A stretch of DNA of 64,000 bases from G965216745 sp965216745 (GTDB lineage Bacteria; Pseudomonadota; Alphaproteobacteria; Rickettsiales; Anaplasmataceae): contig OZ244191.1 of NCBI GenBank assembly GCA_965216745.1, positions 248,001 through 312,000 on the forward strand, given 5' to 3'. Both the position numbers and the translations under genes were made by a program. The notes beneath the pieces were generated by a model. That model was not told where the DNA came from. It saw only the letters and a program-made list of their open reading frames with translations, and did not search any database. Shown here piece by piece: positions 62,777 through 64,000 of the stretch (positions are counted from its first letter, which is position 1; every line of letters begins with the position of its first letter).

Positions 62777-62990
62777 GTTAAGGCATACATATATGTCTTC
62801 AAATACTACTGTATGATTTTATTTATTACAATACTTTTAATTTATAATCACGATTCCAAATCTTATTATAAGAGATGTTTGTATTAAATGAGATTTTTGT
62901 TTTATTTCGTTTAAAATAATATTTTGTTATAATTCATTCAGGTTTATCAGCCTTTATATGAATATAATTGTTTGATGGTGAGAATTAATT
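62777..62990. other. Divergent promoter region of coxB and ftsW
   Basis: 214 bases, AT-rich, without genes. It must hold the promoters of two divergent genes; the ribosome binding site of ftsW is GGTGAG at about 62977-62982. I see no distinct regulatory site. Confidence 0.4.
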
Positions 62991-64000
62991 GTGAAGAGAA
63001 GTGGTTTTTTGGGAGTTTGGTGGCTTACTTTAGATAGGTCTGTGTTGATTGCTATGATGTTTCTTGTTTTTATTGGAATAGCACTTGTTTCCTCTGTTGG
63101 CCCAGTAATTGCTTTGAGAGTTGGGTTGCCTTTTTATCATTTTGTTCAATATCATGTTTTTTATATTTCAGCTTCAATGATTTTAGCTGTTTTACTATCC
63201 ACTTTATCTCCTGAAATGCTGAAAAGATTTTTCATCTTATGTTTTTCTGCTGTGATTTTGTTAATGTTATATACTTTATTATGGGGAGCAGAAGTTAAAG
63301 GCGCCAAGAGATGGATATATATACTAGGTATATCCATACAGCCTTCAGAATTTGCAAAGCCATGCTTTTCTGTTATTAATGCCATGTTTTTATCCTTGCA
63401 AGTATCCTTAAAGTGTAAAATCATTTTATCTTTCGCTTTATATATGGGAATTGCTTTTCTAATGATATTACAACCAGATTTTGGTATGAGTGTTGTTTTA
63501 GGGGCAATATGGTGTGGGCAAATTTTTATGTCTGAATTGCCCATGAAGTTTATTATATTAATTGGTTGCTTGTTGTTAATTGGTGCTTTGGTTTCTTTTG
63601 TCACATTCCCACATATACAAAATCGTTTTTATAGTTTTCTTAATCCAGAACAAAGTGAGAATTTTCAAATAAATAAATCACTAGAGGCATTTGGCAACGG
63701 AGGGGTCACAGGTGTAGGTTTGGGAAATGGTTCCGTGAAAAATATTATCCCAGATGCACATACAGATTTTATTTTTGCAGTTGCAGGGGAAGAATTAGGA
63801 GGTATATTTTGCGTTATTATACTTCTAGCTTTTCTCTTCATAATCATGAAGAGCATAAAAAATCTAGCAAAACAAAATGATAAATTTATGTCTATAGCTG
63901 GATATGGCTTAATTTTACAGCTTACGATGCAAGTTATAATCAATGTTTCAGTTACATTGAATTTATTGCCCACTAAAGGCATGACCTTGCCCTTCATAAG
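62991..64000 (+). CDS. ftsW: Septal peptidoglycan glycosyltransferase FtsW, 5' part
   Basis: Partial at the right edge; 336 residues visible from a GTG start. FtsW is a SEDS-family polymerase that makes septal glycan strands with FtsI. The family blocks are clear: VKGAKRWIYILGISIQPSEFAK near residues 103-124, LQPDFGMSVV near 161 and the catalytic-region FGNGGVTGVGLGNGSVKNIIPDAHTDFIFAVAGEE (GLGNG and PDAHTDFIF). The window ends inside the last membrane segments, in LLPTKGMTLPFI. It diverges from coxB. Confidence 0.95.
   Translation, partial: MKRSGFLGVWWLTLDRSVLIAMMFLVFIGIALVSSVGPVIALRVGLPFYHFVQYHVFYISASMILAVLLSTLSPEMLKRFFILCFSAVILLMLYTLLWGAEVKGAKRWIYILGISIQPSEFAKPCFSVINAMFLSLQVSLKCKIILSFALYMGIAFLMILQPDFGMSVVLGAIWCGQIFMSELPMKFIILIGCLLLIGALVSFVTFPHIQNRFYSFLNPEQSENFQINKSLEAFGNGGVTGVGLGNGSVKNIIPDAHTDFIFAVAGEELGGIFCVIILLAFLFIIMKSIKNLAKQNDKFMSIAGYGLILQLTMQVIINVSVTLNLLPTKGMTLPFI

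Noticed and set aside
63161..63997. Two reverse-strand open frames at the right edge
   Set aside because: They are antisense to ftsW, whose forward frame is continuous from the GTG at 62991 and has clear SEDS motifs.

Overview
The window is AT-rich, densely packed bacterial DNA. Its gene content suggests an obligately host-associated alphaproteobacterium of the order Rickettsiales. The evidence is the lspA-M16-M16 arrangement, a eukaryote-like IleS, scattered respiratory genes (sdhB, coxB apart from their usual partners) and small Mrp antiporter genes. Retained purine synthesis (guaB, purF, purN), peptidoglycan genes (murF, dapF, ftsW) and a lone flagellar flgC point towards an Anaplasmataceae- or Midichloriaceae-like lineage rather than Rickettsia. 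This placement is inference; no rRNA gene is present.

Layout. 1-3.6 kb: the 3' end of guaB, then two reverse-strand paralogues of an unusual dUTPase-like protein, with a duplicated guaB tail between them. 3.7-9.0 kb: a reverse dsbB-dnaX-ybaB-dnaE replication operon. 9.2-11.7 kb: a two-gene membrane unit with GspL/GspM-like topology, then map. 11.7-16.9 kb: a reverse run with a trm112-like gene, a small membrane protein, hinT, ispH, lspA and two M16 peptidases (one catalytic, one not). 17-21.2 kb: yidC, ribH, nusB and an M32 carboxypeptidase homologue without its zinc motif. 21.3-25.3 kb: reverse PAS-type regulator, dnaG, purF. 25.5-39.6 kb: mostly housekeeping genes (three Mrp subunits, sdhB, rluC-type synthase, purN, murF, alanine/sodium symporter, dapF, nth, bactofilin, a membrane coiled-coil protein, sodB, tsaB, brnQ, yihY-like). 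55.9-64 kb: typA, ileS, tRNA-Glu, flgC, coxB and the 5' part of ftsW.

Between 39.7 and 55.8 kb lies an accessory island of five forward-strand, low-complexity, Lys/Glu/Ser/Asn-rich coiled-coil proteins. It holds a 975-residue membrane-anchored protein built of long tandem repeats, a protein with three 270-bp repeats and a decayed tail, a 303-residue coiled-coil protein behind a good sigma70-type promoter, and two giant paralogues (1469 and 1552 residues) made by a tandem duplication of about 4.9 kb that includes promoter and upstream DNA. The giant copies are near-identical over long stretches and differ in short blocks where most changes alter the protein. Upstream of each copy is a decayed reverse-strand reading frame. 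No family is recognisable for these proteins; host-interaction proteins or secreted effectors are a reasonable guess only.

Two systems deserve most attention. One is the dUTPase-like pair, whose motif order (3-1-2-4-5 in one chain) resembles that of herpesvirus monomeric dUTPases. The other is the repeat-driven coiled-coil island with its mosaic giant duplication.
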